Below, piece by piece: positions 14,899-23,837 of a stretch of 64,000 nucleotides of DNA. The DNA is from Leucobacter sp. Ag1 (GTDB lineage Bacteria > Actinomycetota > Actinomycetes > Actinomycetales > Microbacteriaceae), in NCBI RefSeq assembly GCF_000980875.1, contig NZ_LAYO01000111.1, positions 62,001 to 126,000 of the forward strand, read 5' to 3'. The notes beneath the pieces are model-generated. The model had not been told where the DNA came from. It did no database searches and was given only the letters and a program-made list of their open reading frames with translations. Numbering within the stretch: the first letter of the stretch is position 1; each line of letters opens with the position of its first letter. A program made the translations under genes and the position numbers.

Positions 14899-14959
14899 AT
14901 TCGAAGTCGCGATACGCGGGATCGATGGCGGCACACCCCTGGACTCAAAGGAGAGGTTC

Positions 14960-15946
14960 ATGTTGAACGTACGTGGAGCGGCGCTCGTCGCCATCGCGGC
15001 GGCGGTCGCGCTGCTCGCTTCCGGCTGCTCAAGCGCCGGAGAACCGGCCGGCGGTGGGAGCACCGCCATCGACCAGGTCAAGGTCGCCTCGATCGACGTC
15101 GAAGGCACCATCCCGCTACTCATCGGCGAGGAACAGGGAATCTTCAAGAAGCACGGGATCCAGGTGACCTCGACCATGTCGCCGGCCTTCGACGGCACCC
15201 TCGCCTCGGTGATGAACGGCCAAGCCGATGTCGGGTTCGCGGCGTCCCCACCGATGATCCGGGCGATGATGAAGGGGGCGCCCATCACCGCGGTCGCGCA
15301 GACCGCGATCATCAGCGGCGAAGAGCAGCAGGCCGCCGTCGTGGCGAAGGACCCGTCGCTCAAGTCCCCGAAGGATCTCGTCGGCAAGCGCGTCGCGGTC
15401 GCCTCCCTCAACGATCTGGCATCGATCGGCATCCGCGTTGCGGTGGCGAAGGACGGCGGCAACCCGGACGACGTGCAGTTCGTCGAGCTGCCCGGGCCGC
15501 AGCGGCTCCCCGCGCTCACCGGCGGCAAGGTCGACGCGGCGATCTTCATCGGGGCTCCGGCCGTGTCCGCACTGAAGATCGACGGCGTCCACCTGGTCTT
15601 CCAGTACACCGAGGCGCTGCCGGCCGGCAGCCCGCTCGACATGTACTTCTCGAAGGTCGACTTCGCGACGGGCAACGCCGATCTGCTGAAAGGGTTCCGT
15701 GCGGCGATGACGGAGGCCTGCGAGTACGCGAACGCGAACCCCGACCTGGTGCGCGAGCATATCCGCAAGCTCCTCACCGATGTTCCCGAGCAGGCGGGAG
15801 TCGTGGACCAGCTGGAACTCACGAAGTACCGGACCGACATCAACCCGAAGGCGCTGATGGAACTCCAGGACGCGCTGGTCCAGTACGGAGGGCTTGAGAA
15901 GACCGTGCCCGCGGATCGCTTCTTCTCGTTCGAGAACGGCAAGTAG
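14960..15946 (+). CDS. NitT/TauT-type ABC transporter substrate-binding lipoprotein
   Basis: Extracellular binding protein (328 aa) of the NMT1/SsuA-like fold that feeds NitT/TauT importers (nitrate, sulfonates, aromatic acids, pyrimidines). A signal peptide with lipobox (LLASGCSSAG) precedes the domain; recognisable blocks are DVEGTIPLLIGEEQGIFKKH, the early helix of SsuA-like proteins, and FIGAPAVSALKIDG. AAAGGAGAGGTTC lies 7 nt upstream of ATG 14960. It is the first gene of an operon with two permeases, an ATPase and a MarR regulator, downstream of a strong promoter flanked by palindromes. The ligand is unknown; the downstream gentisate genes suggest an aromatic acid or aryl sulfate/sulfonate. 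Confidence 0.9.
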   Translation: MLNVRGAALVAIAAAVALLASGCSSAGEPAGGGSTAIDQVKVASIDVEGTIPLLIGEEQGIFKKHGIQVTSTMSPAFDGTLASVMNGQADVGFAASPPMIRAMMKGAPITAVAQTAIISGEEQQAAVVAKDPSLKSPKDLVGKRVAVASLNDLASIGIRVAVAKDGGNPDDVQFVELPGPQRLPALTGGKVDAAIFIGAPAVSALKIDGVHLVFQYTEALPAGSPLDMYFSKVDFATGNADLLKGFRAAMTEACEYANANPDLVREHIRKLLTDVPEQAGVVDQLELTKYRTDINPKALMELQDALVQYGGLEKTVPADRFFSFENGK

Positions 15947-15958
15947 GAACGGAACCCC

Positions 15959-16741
15959 ATGGACAAGCGAGTGCGTGCGCTCTGGCTCGGTGCGGTCGGC
16001 ATCGTCGGCGCGATGCTGCTGTGGGAGGTGATCGCCCGCTTCGGGATCATCTCCGAGGCATCGCTGCCGCCGTTCACCACAGTGTTCGGCAGACTGCTCG
16101 GTGAGCTCGGTAAGGCCGCGACCTGGGGCGCGACCCTGACGACCCTGCTGCAGGCCGCTGCGAGCGTGGTGATCTGCACGATCGTGGCCGTGCCACTCGG
16201 GATCCTCATCGGACGGGTCCCCGCCGCCGACCGGTATACCCGATCGACGATCGACTTCCTCCGTGCCGTCCCGGGCGTCGCGCTCGTGCCGCTGTTCCTG
16301 CTCTTCATCGGGGCGACGAACGAGATGGTGGTGCTGCTCGCCTCGTTCGTCGCCTTCTGGCCGCTGCTGATCCAGGTGACGGAGGGCGCACGCTCCGTCG
16401 AGGAACAGACGCTCGACATGGCGAGGAGCTTCCGGCTCGGGGCGAGAGTCCGGTTCTTCCGGGTCGTGCTTCCCGCGACCATGCCCTCCGTCATCACCGG
16501 GCTCCGGCTCGCGGTGACCGTCGCGCTGCTGGTCTCGATCGGCGCCGGGCTGCTCTCCGGCGCTCCCGGGGTCGGCCAGCTGATCTCCGTGGCCAACGTG
16601 AACGGCGACGGGCTCGGAGTCTTCGCCTTCGCCGTGTGGTCGGGGATCCTCGGTATCGCGGTGCTCTCGGCGCTGCGCCGGCTCGACAGCAGGATCCTCG
16701 CGTGGCACTACGCGCGTACTCGGATGGAACGGACGGCTTGA
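15959..16741 (+). CDS. ABC transporter permease (SsuC/TauC family), first subunit
   Basis: Inner-membrane subunit (260 aa) with six predicted helices. The BPD_transp_1 coupling motif is LDMARSFRLGARVRFFRVVL, with EAA-like spacing that docks on the ATPase. TM2-TM3 VPLGILIGRVPAADRYTRS and FLRAVPGVALVPLFLLFIG are typical of the SsuC/TauC family. It follows the binding protein gene after 12 nt, and ATG 15959 is preceded by a weak GGAAC. It is unusual in being paired with a second, non-identical SsuC-like permease rather than acting as a homodimer, so the transporter is a heterodimer. Confidence 0.92.
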   Translation: MDKRVRALWLGAVGIVGAMLLWEVIARFGIISEASLPPFTTVFGRLLGELGKAATWGATLTTLLQAAASVVICTIVAVPLGILIGRVPAADRYTRSTIDFLRAVPGVALVPLFLLFIGATNEMVVLLASFVAFWPLLIQVTEGARSVEEQTLDMARSFRLGARVRFFRVVLPATMPSVITGLRLAVTVALLVSIGAGLLSGAPGVGQLISVANVNGDGLGVFAFAVWSGILGIAVLSALRRLDSRILAWHYARTRMERTA

Positions 16742-16743
16742 CC

Positions 16744-17511
16744 ATGAAACGGATCCTCGGATCGCCCGCGATCGCCTTCCTGGCGCTCCCGGTGCTGCTG
16801 CTCGTCGCGGTGACCGCTTACGCCGCGCTCGCGAACAACATCTTCATCTCGACCCCCGCGGACGTCTGGGCCCGATTCCAGGAGTGGTGGCCCACCGGTC
16901 TCCAGCGTGATCTCCTCCCGAGCCTGATCAACGTGGCGGTCGGCTTCGCGGCGGCGGTCGTGGTCGGCACGGCCGCCGGACTGGTACTCGGCCTGTTCCC
17001 CACGGCACGGGCGCTCTGGAGCCCGCTCATCGACTTCATCCGCGCGATCCCCGACGCGGCGATCGTGCCGGTGCTGCTGCTCATCTTCGGTCTCGGCCCG
17101 GGAACCAGAATGCTCGTCGTGTTCCTGAGCTCGGTCTGGCCGATCCTGATCGGAGCGATGGATGGGGCCCAAGCCATCGACCCGAGGCAGCGGGAGATGG
17201 GGCGCGCCTTCCGCGTGCCGCGTACTCGCGGCTTCTTCGCCGTGATCCTGCCCGCGACGAGTCCGCAGATCCTCGCGGGGATCAAGATCGGCCTGTCGGT
17301 CTCCTTCATCGTCGTCATCATCAGTGAGATGTTCGGATCGACCGAGGGCATCGGACACTTCGTGATCGCGTCGCAGCGCCAATTCGACATCGCGGGCGTC
17401 TGGGTCGGCACTCTGGTGATCGCGATCATCGGCTACCTCCTGAACACCGTATTCGGCCTCGTGCAGCGGCGGATCCTGCACTGGCACCCGTCATCCCGGA
17501 GCCTCGCATGA
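16744..17511 (+). CDS. ABC transporter permease (SsuC/TauC family), second subunit
   Basis: Second membrane subunit (255 aa) of the same importer. It shares the [21 protein letters not shown] and [20 protein letters not shown] blocks with its neighbour, the latter being the EAA coupling loop, and has six predicted helices. ATG 16744 lies 2 nt after the stop of the first permease; the frame is open further upstream inside that gene but the ATG is preferred. Its own stop overlaps an in-frame ATG of the ATPase frame (ATGA at 17508). Divergence between the two permeases is high enough that they are not a recent duplication. Confidence 0.92.
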   Translation: MKRILGSPAIAFLALPVLLLVAVTAYAALANNIFISTPADVWARFQEWWPTGLQRDLLPSLINVAVGFAAAVVVGTAAGLVLGLFPTARALWSPLIDFIRAIPDAAIVPVLLLIFGLGPGTRMLVVFLSSVWPILIGAMDGAQAIDPRQREMGRAFRVPRTRGFFAVILPATSPQILAGIKIGLSVSFIVVIISEMFGSTEGIGHFVIASQRQFDIAGVWVGTLVIAIIGYLLNTVFGLVQRRILHWHPSSRSLA

Positions 17512-17546
17512 GCCCCGAACTCGCACATCCCCTCGAGGAGAGAGAA

Positions 17547-18404
17547 ATGAACACTTCAGCGGAATCCGCAGGAGCGGCGGTGCTCGAAGCCGTCCACCTG
17601 AGCAAGGCGTACGGCTCGGGGGATCGGCGGCGTACGATCCTGTCCGACGTGAACTTCGCGCTGCACGACCAGGAGTTCGTCTGCGTCGTCGGTCACTCGG
17701 GAACCGGGAAGACGACGCTGCTGCGCTGCCTCACCGGACTGCTCGCGCCGACCGACGGAGAGGTCCGCTTCCGCGGCGACCGGGTCGCTGCGCCGCCCGA
17801 GGGGCTCGCGATCGTCTTTCAGGACTATTCGCGGTCCTTGCTCCCCTGGATGAGCGTCGCGCACAACGTTGCCCTTCCTCTCGAAGGGAAGGGCCTGCCG
17901 AAGCCGGATCGCGCAGTGCGCGTCGAACGTGCGCTCGAAGCGGTCGGGCTGTCGGCCCACGCGAAGAAGCTGCCGCACGAGCTCTCCGGCGGGATGCAGC
18001 AGCGCGTCGCGATCGCCCGGGCGCTCGCCTACCAGCCCTCGGTGCTCGTCATGGACGAGCCCTTCGCGAGCGTCGACGCGCAGACGCGCGCCGAGCTCGA
18101 GGATCTGACCCTGCAGTTGCGCGAGGAGTACCGGACCTCGGTGCTGCTCGTGACCCACGACGTCGACGAGGCCGTCTATCTGAGCGACCGCGTCGTGGTT
18201 CTCGGCGGCTCGCCGGCCGGCGTGGTGCGCGTCGAGGAGACGGGACTCGGTCGAGAACGGGATCAGATCGAGACGAAGACCCTGCCTCGCTTCGGCGAGG
18301 TGCGCGCGGAGATCCTCCGGGAGATCCGTTCGCAGTCGGCGCAGACTTCGCCGACAGAATTGTTGCAGGTGGCCTTGGGCGGAACGAAAGCAGGACAGCG
18401 ATGA
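17547..18404 (+). CDS. ABC transporter ATP-binding protein (SsuB/TauB family)
   Basis: Energising ATPase (285 aa) of the NitT/TauT-type importer. Walker A is [14 protein letters not shown], the Q-loop is [14 protein letters not shown], the signature is [15 protein letters not shown], Walker B is [12 protein letters not shown], and the switch His is in [22 protein letters not shown] 17547 follows GAGGAGAGAGAA; an alternative ATG at 17508 overlaps the permease stop (ATGA) and would add 13 residues, so either is possible. The stop overlaps the MarR start (ATGA at 18401), tying the regulator to transporter expression. Confidence 0.92.
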   Translation: MNTSAESAGAAVLEAVHLSKAYGSGDRRRTILSDVNFALHDQEFVCVVGHSGTGKTTLLRCLTGLLAPTDGEVRFRGDRVAAPPEGLAIVFQDYSRSLLPWMSVAHNVALPLEGKGLPKPDRAVRVERALEAVGLSAHAKKLPHELSGGMQQRVAIARALAYQPSVLVMDEPFASVDAQTRAELEDLTLQLREEYRTSVLLVTHDVDEAVYLSDRVVVLGGSPAGVVRVEETGLGRERDQIETKTLPRFGEVRAEILREIRSQSAQTSPTELLQVALGGTKAGQR

Positions 18405-18895
18405 ACGAGACGAACACGACCGACGGGACGACGGCGCCCCGGGCCGAGCAGACCGTGGGCGGGACCGACCCCACCTGGGCCTTCATGCTGCGGTTGCGCC
18501 GCCTGACGCAGCTCTACACGGCATCCTGGGGCCGGGCGGTCTCCGCCGAGGTGACCTCGACCCAGTTCGGTGTGCTGACCTTCCTCGAACGGTTCCCCGG
18601 AGAGAGCCAGAAGGACATCGGCGCGCACCTCTCGATGGACAAGTCGAACATGACCGACGTCGCGAACCGTCTCACGCGGCGCGGCTACGTGCGCGTGCTG
18701 AAGGACCCGCGGGATCAGCGGCGCAACGTGCTGGTGCTCACCCCCGAAGGGCGGAGCCTGCTCGCGGAACTACGTCCGCGCGTCGACGCACTGCGAGCGG
18801 ACACGTTCGCGGAATTCTCCGGCGGGGAACTGCTCGAGTTCCTCGGCGGCATGGATCGGCTGATCGCCCGCCTCGAGACCTTGAGCGGGGAGTGA
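18401..18895 (+). CDS. MarR-family transcriptional regulator
   Basis: Winged-helix dimeric regulator (164 aa). Helices around residues 28-60 form the dimer, [20 protein letters not shown] leads into the recognition helix [20 protein letters not shown], and the wing carries the MarR signature [16 protein letters not shown]. MarR proteins usually repress their own operon and release DNA on binding a small, often phenolic ligand. It is the fifth gene of the operon and overlaps the ATPase gene by ATGA. The palindromes at 14793 and 14881 around the operon promoter are its likely targets, which would make the operon substrate-induced. Confidence 0.93.
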   Translation: MNETNTTDGTTAPRAEQTVGGTDPTWAFMLRLRRLTQLYTASWGRAVSAEVTSTQFGVLTFLERFPGESQKDIGAHLSMDKSNMTDVANRLTRRGYVRVLKDPRDQRRNVLVLTPEGRSLLAELRPRVDALRADTFAEFSGGELLEFLGGMDRLIARLETLSGE

Positions 18896-18897
18896 CG

Positions 18898-20025
18898 ATG
18901 ACATTCACCGCGGTTCCGGAACGGAGGCGGCTGGGCGGCGTCACCCTGCTCGACCCCGAGCGCGTGGACAAGGGGCTGACTCTCATCGCCTCGAGCTGGG
19001 GCGGGACCCGAGTCCGGCTCGTCGACGAGGCCGGTGCGGAAGTGCACGGGTGGGATCTGCCGTGGCCTCCCGGGCTCGGACAGACGATCACGAGCCGGGG
19101 CACCCTGCTCGCGAACGGCAAGGTCCGCGACGACCATCCATTCCTCTCGGGGCTCCCGTTCCAAGCCGGTGCGATCGCCGAGTTCGACTGGGATGGGCGC
19201 AAGCTCTGGGAGGTCCGGCACTCCGGCCATCATCATGACGGGATCCTGCTCGCCAACGGGAACGTGCTGCTGCTCGGCATCGGAGCGGTTCCCGAGGAGA
19301 TCGCCGCGCGGGTGCGCGGGGGCATCGGGGAGCCGGGAGCGACGATGTGGGCCGACACCCTGGTCGAACTCACCCGGGAGGGCGATCAGATCTGGGAGTG
19401 GCGCAGCTGGGAGCACCTCGACCCCGAGCTCGACGTGATCGGTCCGGGACCCATGGACCGCGAAGAATGGTTGCACGGCAACGGGATCGCCGAGCTGGAG
19501 ACGGGGGAGATCCTGCTCAGCGCGCGGCAGACCTCGACCGTGCTGCGCATCTCGCGGGAGACCGGGGAGATCACCCGCCGCTACGGCTCAGGAACCCTCG
19601 CGGGGCAGCACTCGCCGTGGATCACCGACGACGGAACAGTGCTGGTCTTCGACAACGGCTTCAACCGCCTCGACGGCGCCCCGCCGTACTCCCGCCTGAT
19701 CGAGTTCGATCTCGAGACCGGGGAGGAGGTGTGGCGGTACACCGACCCCGTGCCGTGGGAGCTGTTCAGCGCGCTGCAGTCGTCGGTGCAGCGTCTGCCG
19801 AACGGCAACACCCTCGCCTGCGAGGGCCTGACCGGACGGGTGCTCGAGGTGACCCGCGATGGCGACACCGTCTGGGAGTACGTCAACCCGCACATGGAGT
19901 TCCGGGCCTTCCAGGACTCCGGGGCGCGGTCGAACCGCATGTTCCGTGCGCGCAAGTTCCCGCGGGACCTGTTCCGTACGGCCGGGGTGCCCCTGCCCGA
20001 GTCCGAACGAGGAGGAACGCGATGA
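18898..20025 (+). CDS. Arylsulfotransferase (ASST)-family beta-propeller protein
   Basis: A 375-residue propeller-like protein of the arylsulfotransferase family. Repeated blades end in W/Y-aromatic strands after turn motifs such as FDWDGRKLWEVRH, LTREGDQIWEWRSW and FDLETGEEVWRYTDP. The family His motifs are visible: HHHDGILLANGNVLLLGIG, LHGNGIAELETGEILLSARQ, then AGQHSPW and VFDNGFNR. Bacterial ASST moves sulfate between phenols via a His intermediate. There is no signal peptide, unlike periplasmic ASST, so it would act in the cytoplasm. ATG 18898 sits 7 nt after GGGGAG; GTG 18892 overlapping the MarR stop is an alternative. Activity is inferred; some homologues may only bind ligands. Confidence 0.8.
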   Translation: MTFTAVPERRRLGGVTLLDPERVDKGLTLIASSWGGTRVRLVDEAGAEVHGWDLPWPPGLGQTITSRGTLLANGKVRDDHPFLSGLPFQAGAIAEFDWDGRKLWEVRHSGHHHDGILLANGNVLLLGIGAVPEEIAARVRGGIGEPGATMWADTLVELTREGDQIWEWRSWEHLDPELDVIGPGPMDREEWLHGNGIAELETGEILLSARQTSTVLRISRETGEITRRYGSGTLAGQHSPWITDDGTVLVFDNGFNRLDGAPPYSRLIEFDLETGEEVWRYTDPVPWELFSALQSSVQRLPNGNTLACEGLTGRVLEVTRDGDTVWEYVNPHMEFRAFQDSGARSNRMFRARKFPRDLFRTAGVPLPESERGGTR

Positions 20026-20903
20026 GACTCGTCATGCTCGGTACGGCGGGCGGGCCCCGGCCCGTCCCGAAGCGTGCCGCACCGGCTCAGGCCATCGTCC
20101 ACCGCGGTGAGGTGCACGTGATCGATTGCGGCAACGGCGTCGCCAGGCAGATGGCGATGGCCGGGATCGCGCGCAGCGATCTCGCGGCCACCTACATCAC
20201 GCACCACCACGCAGACCACATGCTCGACCTCGGTGCGCTGCCGCTCATCGCCTGGACCGACGGGCGTGAAGAGGTGATCGACCTTTACGGGCCCCCCGGC
20301 ACCACGGCGATGACGCACGATTTCCTCAGCATGGCCGCCCCCGAGATCGCCGCGAGGACCGCGACCACCGGCAGGCGAGCGTTTCCCGAGATGCTGCGCA
20401 ACACCGACATCCACGATGCGCGTGTGGTCCGGGAGCGCAACGGCCTGCGGGTCTCGACCGCGCTCGTCGACCACCCGCCGTTCGAGGTGGCGCTCGGGTA
20501 CCGCTTCGACAGCGATCAGGGGTCGGTGGTGTTCTCAGGGGACACGTCCTACAGTCCGGCGCTCATCGAGCTCGCCCGGGGAGCCGACGTGCTCGTGCAC
20601 GAGGCGATCTTCCCGGAGGCTCTCGCCGCCCAGACAGAGGGAGCGAACGCGGGGACCCTCATGGATCACCTGCTCGGCTGCCACACCACGGCCGCCGATG
20701 CGGGACGCGTCGCGGCGGAGGCCGGGGTGGGCACGCTGGTGCTCTCCCACCTCGTACCGGGTGGGGACGTGGTGTCCGAGGAGATGTGGCGCGATGCCGC
20801 CGCATCGACGTTCGATGGACGGATCGTGGTCGCCCGCGATCTGCAGGAGATCCCGGTCGGCAGCGGAGCCGACCGGATGATGACGACAGCGAAGGAGCGT
20901 TGA
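20022..20903 (+). CDS. Metallo-beta-lactamase-fold hydrolase (RNase Z-like branch)
   Basis: A 293-residue MBL-fold enzyme. The dinuclear zinc motif is THHHADHMLDLG, with a further metal Asp in VFSGDTSYSP and His residues in VHEAIF and LSHLVPGG. The N-terminal MLGTAGGPRPVPKRAAPAQA and the late HTTAADAGRVAAEAGVGTLV block resemble the RNase Z/arylsulfatase-like group acting on esters and small molecules rather than RNA; there is no exosite arm. It overlaps the stop of the ASST-like gene (ATGA) with GGAGGAA ahead of it, so it is coupled to that gene. A role in hydrolysing an aryl ester or sulfate in this operon is inference. Confidence 0.88.
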   Translation: MRLVMLGTAGGPRPVPKRAAPAQAIVHRGEVHVIDCGNGVARQMAMAGIARSDLAATYITHHHADHMLDLGALPLIAWTDGREEVIDLYGPPGTTAMTHDFLSMAAPEIAARTATTGRRAFPEMLRNTDIHDARVVRERNGLRVSTALVDHPPFEVALGYRFDSDQGSVVFSGDTSYSPALIELARGADVLVHEAIFPEALAAQTEGANAGTLMDHLLGCHTTAADAGRVAAEAGVGTLVLSHLVPGGDVVSEEMWRDAAASTFDGRIVVARDLQEIPVGSGADRMMTTAKER

Positions 20904-20904
20904 C

Positions 20905-21765
20905 ATGGACGGATACGGGAAGCGGATCGGGACGGCGAAGGTGCCCGGCGCGGAACTGCACTACGAGCTGCGGGGGTCGGGCCGGCCGCTGCTGCTGATC
21001 CCGGGGGCCAGCGGTGACGCCGGCATGTACGAGCGCGCCGCCGCGGCGCTCTCGGGCGAATACACCGTGATCACTTACGACCGCCGAGGCAACTCCCGCA
21101 GCGCGGTCGCGGGCGGGCTGGGGCCGACCGACATCGATCAGCAGGCGGACGATGCGGCCGCGCTCATCGAGACGGTGGGACTCGGTCCGGCCCTCGTGTT
21201 CGGCAACAGCAGCGGGGCCACGATCGCGATGGACCTGTGCCTGCGCCACCCGGACGTGCTCCGAGCGGTCATCGCGCACGAGCCGCCGAAGATCGGCACG
21301 CTGCCGGATCGCGACGCGTTCCTGCGCGGTCTGCAGGATCGGATGGAGGCGGCGGTGGCCCGAGGCGGCTACCCGGAGGCCGTTCAGGACTTCCATGGGT
21401 GGCTCGTCGGCGACGACAGCGATGTGCCCGAACCGGAGGGACTGCGCGAGCGCGTGCGCGGCAACGGCGAGCAGTGGGTACGTCATGAGCTCGGCGTGCT
21501 CGACCGCTACGACGCGCCCGACGAGCTGATCGATGCGCGGCGGACGCCGCTGCTGATCGGGATCGGCACTGTCGGCGGCACGGAGCAGCACACCGAGCTC
21601 CTCGGGATCTACCGCGAGAGCCTGCGGCGCATCGCCGACCGCTACCGTGCCGACTTCGCCGAGTTCAGCGGTGCCCACGTGCCGTACGAGACGATCCCCG
21701 AGGTGTTCGCCGCCGAGGTCACCGCGGCCTTCCGCGCGCTGGAGAGCGCGAAGACCCCGGTCTAG
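20905..21765 (+). CDS. Alpha/beta hydrolase
   Basis: A 286-residue alpha/beta-hydrolase-fold enzyme. The oxyanion strand LLLIPGASGDAGMYERAAAA, the DRRGNSRS loop, the nucleophile elbow FGNSSGATIAM (Ser in G-N-S-S-G) and the likely catalytic His in FSGAHVPYE are in order; the acid is probably Asp or Glu in the LLIGIGTVGGTEQHTE stretch. AAGGAG precedes ATG 20905 by 7 nt. It lies one base after the MBL gene. Together with the MBL and ASST-like genes it suggests removal of a protecting ester or sulfate from an imported aromatic before ring cleavage; the substrate is not determined. Confidence 0.88.
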   Translation: MDGYGKRIGTAKVPGAELHYELRGSGRPLLLIPGASGDAGMYERAAAALSGEYTVITYDRRGNSRSAVAGGLGPTDIDQQADDAAALIETVGLGPALVFGNSSGATIAMDLCLRHPDVLRAVIAHEPPKIGTLPDRDAFLRGLQDRMEAAVARGGYPEAVQDFHGWLVGDDSDVPEPEGLRERVRGNGEQWVRHELGVLDRYDAPDELIDARRTPLLIGIGTVGGTEQHTELLGIYRESLRRIADRYRADFAEFSGAHVPYETIPEVFAAEVTAAFRALESAKTPV

Positions 21766-21773
21766 AGGCGCCC

Positions 21774-22583
21774 ATGCGCGACGTGCCGCTGCGCCGGGAG
21801 GCGCCGTCCTACCCGATCGCCTCCGTCGACCACGCGCTCACGCTCATCCAGCTGCTGCGCGACACCGGTCCCCTGCGCGTCGCGGATGCGGCATCCGAGC
21901 TCGGCGTCGCGCACTCGACCGCACACCGTCTGCTCGGCATGCTCGTGTTCCGGGACTTCGCGTTCCAGGACGAGGAGCGCCGCTACCACCCGGGCCCGGC
22001 GGTGGGGCAGCGGCCCATCGGACAACCGTGGACCCGCGAGCTCTGCCGCCTGGCTCGGCCGCACCTCGAACGCCTGACCGACCGGGTCGGGGAGACGAGC
22101 AACCTGATGATCAGGGTGGGCGCGCGGGTCCGGTTCCTGCTCACGGTCCGATCCCTCGACGGCGGCGCCGTCGGCGACCGGCGGGGCATCGTGCTGCCGG
22201 CGATCTACACGGCGGGGGGCCGCGCGATGCTCGCGAGCCTCTCTCCCGCGTCGGTCGAGACGCTGCTCGGCGGCGAGCGGGCCGGTCGATCCGGCGATGC
22301 GCTGCCCGAATCAGAACGCGCCAGGCTCCGCCGGGAGCTGGCCGCCGTGCGCAGCAGCGGGTACGCCCGCAACCTCGACGATTCGGAACTCGGGCTCAGC
22401 GCCCTCGCCATGCCCGTCCGCGACGGCGAGACGCGCGTCGTCGCGGCGGTGGCGGTCGCGGTGCGCTCCTCGCGCGTCGCGCGTATGCGCTCCGGACGCG
22501 TCGTCGAGGAGCTGCGGAGCTGCCGCGACGCCGTCGAGGACGCGCTCGCCGCCGAGGGGTTCCACGGGAGCGGCGGGCACTGA
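21774..22583 (+). CDS. IclR-family transcriptional regulator (GenR-like)
   Basis: A 269-residue IclR protein. Residues about 15-75 form the winged helix (SVDHALTLIQLLRDTGPLRV, then LGVAHSTAHRLLGMLVFRDF), and the rest is the effector-binding GAF-like domain (GETSNLMIRVGARVRFLLTV, then AIYTAGGRAMLASLSP, then SALAMPVRDGETRVVAAVAV). IclR regulators often control aromatic catabolism. It lies 8 nt after the alpha/beta hydrolase gene and just upstream of a palindrome that matches the published target of GenR, the IclR-type activator of gentisate genes in Corynebacterium glutamicum. It therefore probably controls the dioxygenase operon that follows, in response to gentisate or a precursor. Confidence 0.92.
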   Translation: MRDVPLRREAPSYPIASVDHALTLIQLLRDTGPLRVADAASELGVAHSTAHRLLGMLVFRDFAFQDEERRYHPGPAVGQRPIGQPWTRELCRLARPHLERLTDRVGETSNLMIRVGARVRFLLTVRSLDGGAVGDRRGIVLPAIYTAGGRAMLASLSPASVETLLGGERAGRSGDALPESERARLRRELAAVRSSGYARNLDDSELGLSALAMPVRDGETRVVAAVAVAVRSSRVARMRSGRVVEELRSCRDAVEDALAAEGFHGSGGH

Positions 22584-22592
22584 TCTCCCCCT

Positions 22593-22615
22593 GGGATTCT
22601 GCTCTGCGGAATCCC
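22593..22615. promoter_or_regulatory. GenR-like IclR operator before the gentisate genes
   Basis: A 23-bp inverted repeat with 10-bp arms and one mismatch. Its core is ATTCT (22596-22600), 7 nt, then GGAAT (22608-22612). GenR of Corynebacterium is known to bind ATTCC-N7(5)-GGAAT, which this matches at nine of ten positions. It lies ten bases after the iclR stop and about 25 bp before a possible -10 box (TACGTT, 22640-22645), a position that suits activation. Confidence 0.7.
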
Positions 22616-22709
22616 GACCCGTCCGGCCGAGGGCGCGCCTACGTTCGGAGTCGTCGAGACCGACGCCGCCGCGGGACACCGCTCGGCGGGTACGAGGAAG
22701 GAGCCGCCG

Positions 22710-23837
22710 ATGAGCGCCGACGAGTTCGAGGAACTCTCGCACGATGAGGTGCGGAACACCATGCTGCCGCCCACGCCGGAGGAGGAGGCCGGCCTTGCCG
22801 ATCTCTACGGGCGCATGGAGCGCGAGCACATGATCCCGCTGTGGACGCAGATCGGCGACCTCATGCCGAACCAGCCGTCGCCGCAAGCGGTGCCGCACGT
22901 CTGGCGCTGGACCAGCATCCTGCCGGTGGCCGAGCAGGCGGGCGAGCTGGTACCGGTGGGACGGGGCGGGGAACGTCGAGCGATCGCCCTGGCGAATCCG
23001 GGCCTCGGCGGGCGACCCTACATCACCCCGACGCTGTGGGCGGCGATCCAGTACCTCGGCGGTCGCGAGATCGCCCCGGAGCACCGGCACTCGCAGAACG
23101 CCTTCCGCTTCGTCGTCGAGGGTGAGGGCGTGTGGACGGTCGTCAACGGCGATCCGGTCGCGATGCGCCGCGGCGATCTGCTGCTGACGCCCGGATGGAA
23201 CTTCCACGGCCACCACAACGAGACCGACCGGCCGATGGCCTGGATCGACGGGCTCGACATCCCCTTCGTGCATTACACCGACACCGGGTTCTTCGAGTTC
23301 GGCATCGACCGCGTGACCGACGAGGCGACTCCCGACATCTCGCGCTCGGAGCGTCTGTGGGGTCATCCCGGCCTGCGGCCGCTGTCTGCGCTGCAGCCCA
23401 CCGTGAACTCCCCGATCGGCGCGTACCGCTGGGAGCACACGGATCGGGCGCTCGCGCAGCAGCTCCTGCTCGAGGACGAGGGAGTGCCCGCGACCATCGA
23501 GCCCGGCCACGCCGCGGTGCGCTATGTCAACCCGACGACCGGGGGCGACATCATGCCCACCATCCGGGCGCAGTTCCACCGGTTCCGCGCCGGCACGCAG
23601 ACCCGCACGGTCCGCGAGGTCGGCTCGACCGTCTACCAGGTGTTCGCCGGGCGCGGCGAGTTCGTGCTGGACGGCGAGCGCATCGTGGTCGAGACCGGGG
23701 ATCTCATCGTCGTGCCCTCGTGGACAGCGTGCCGGATCGGCGCGGAGACCGACTTCGACCTGTTCGCGTTCGGGGATCAGCCGATCATCGAGCGCCTGCA
23801 CTTCGACCGTCGCTTCATCGAGGAGGAGAACGCATGA
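22710..23837 (+). CDS. Gentisate 1,2-dioxygenase
   Basis: Bicupin Fe(II) ring-cleavage dioxygenase converting gentisate (2,5-dihydroxybenzoate) and O2 to maleylpyruvate. It is 375 aa, a normal length. The N-terminal cupin carries the metal set His125 and His127 (APEHRHSQNAFRFVVEGEG) and a third His around 166-168 (TPGWNFHGHHNE). The second cupin (VYQVFAGRGEFVLDGERIVV) has lost the His pair, as is usual for this family. GAAGGAG lies ahead of ATG 22710. It heads a three-gene set with fumarylpyruvate hydrolase and maleylpyruvate isomerase. A salicylate- or 1-hydroxy-2-naphthoate-cleaving relative is possible, but the neighbours favour gentisate. Confidence 0.92.
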   Translation: MSADEFEELSHDEVRNTMLPPTPEEEAGLADLYGRMEREHMIPLWTQIGDLMPNQPSPQAVPHVWRWTSILPVAEQAGELVPVGRGGERRAIALANPGLGGRPYITPTLWAAIQYLGGREIAPEHRHSQNAFRFVVEGEGVWTVVNGDPVAMRRGDLLLTPGWNFHGHHNETDRPMAWIDGLDIPFVHYTDTGFFEFGIDRVTDEATPDISRSERLWGHPGLRPLSALQPTVNSPIGAYRWEHTDRALAQQLLLEDEGVPATIEPGHAAVRYVNPTTGGDIMPTIRAQFHRFRAGTQTRTVREVGSTVYQVFAGRGEFVLDGERIVVETGDLIVVPSWTACRIGAETDFDLFAFGDQPIIERLHFDRRFIEEENA

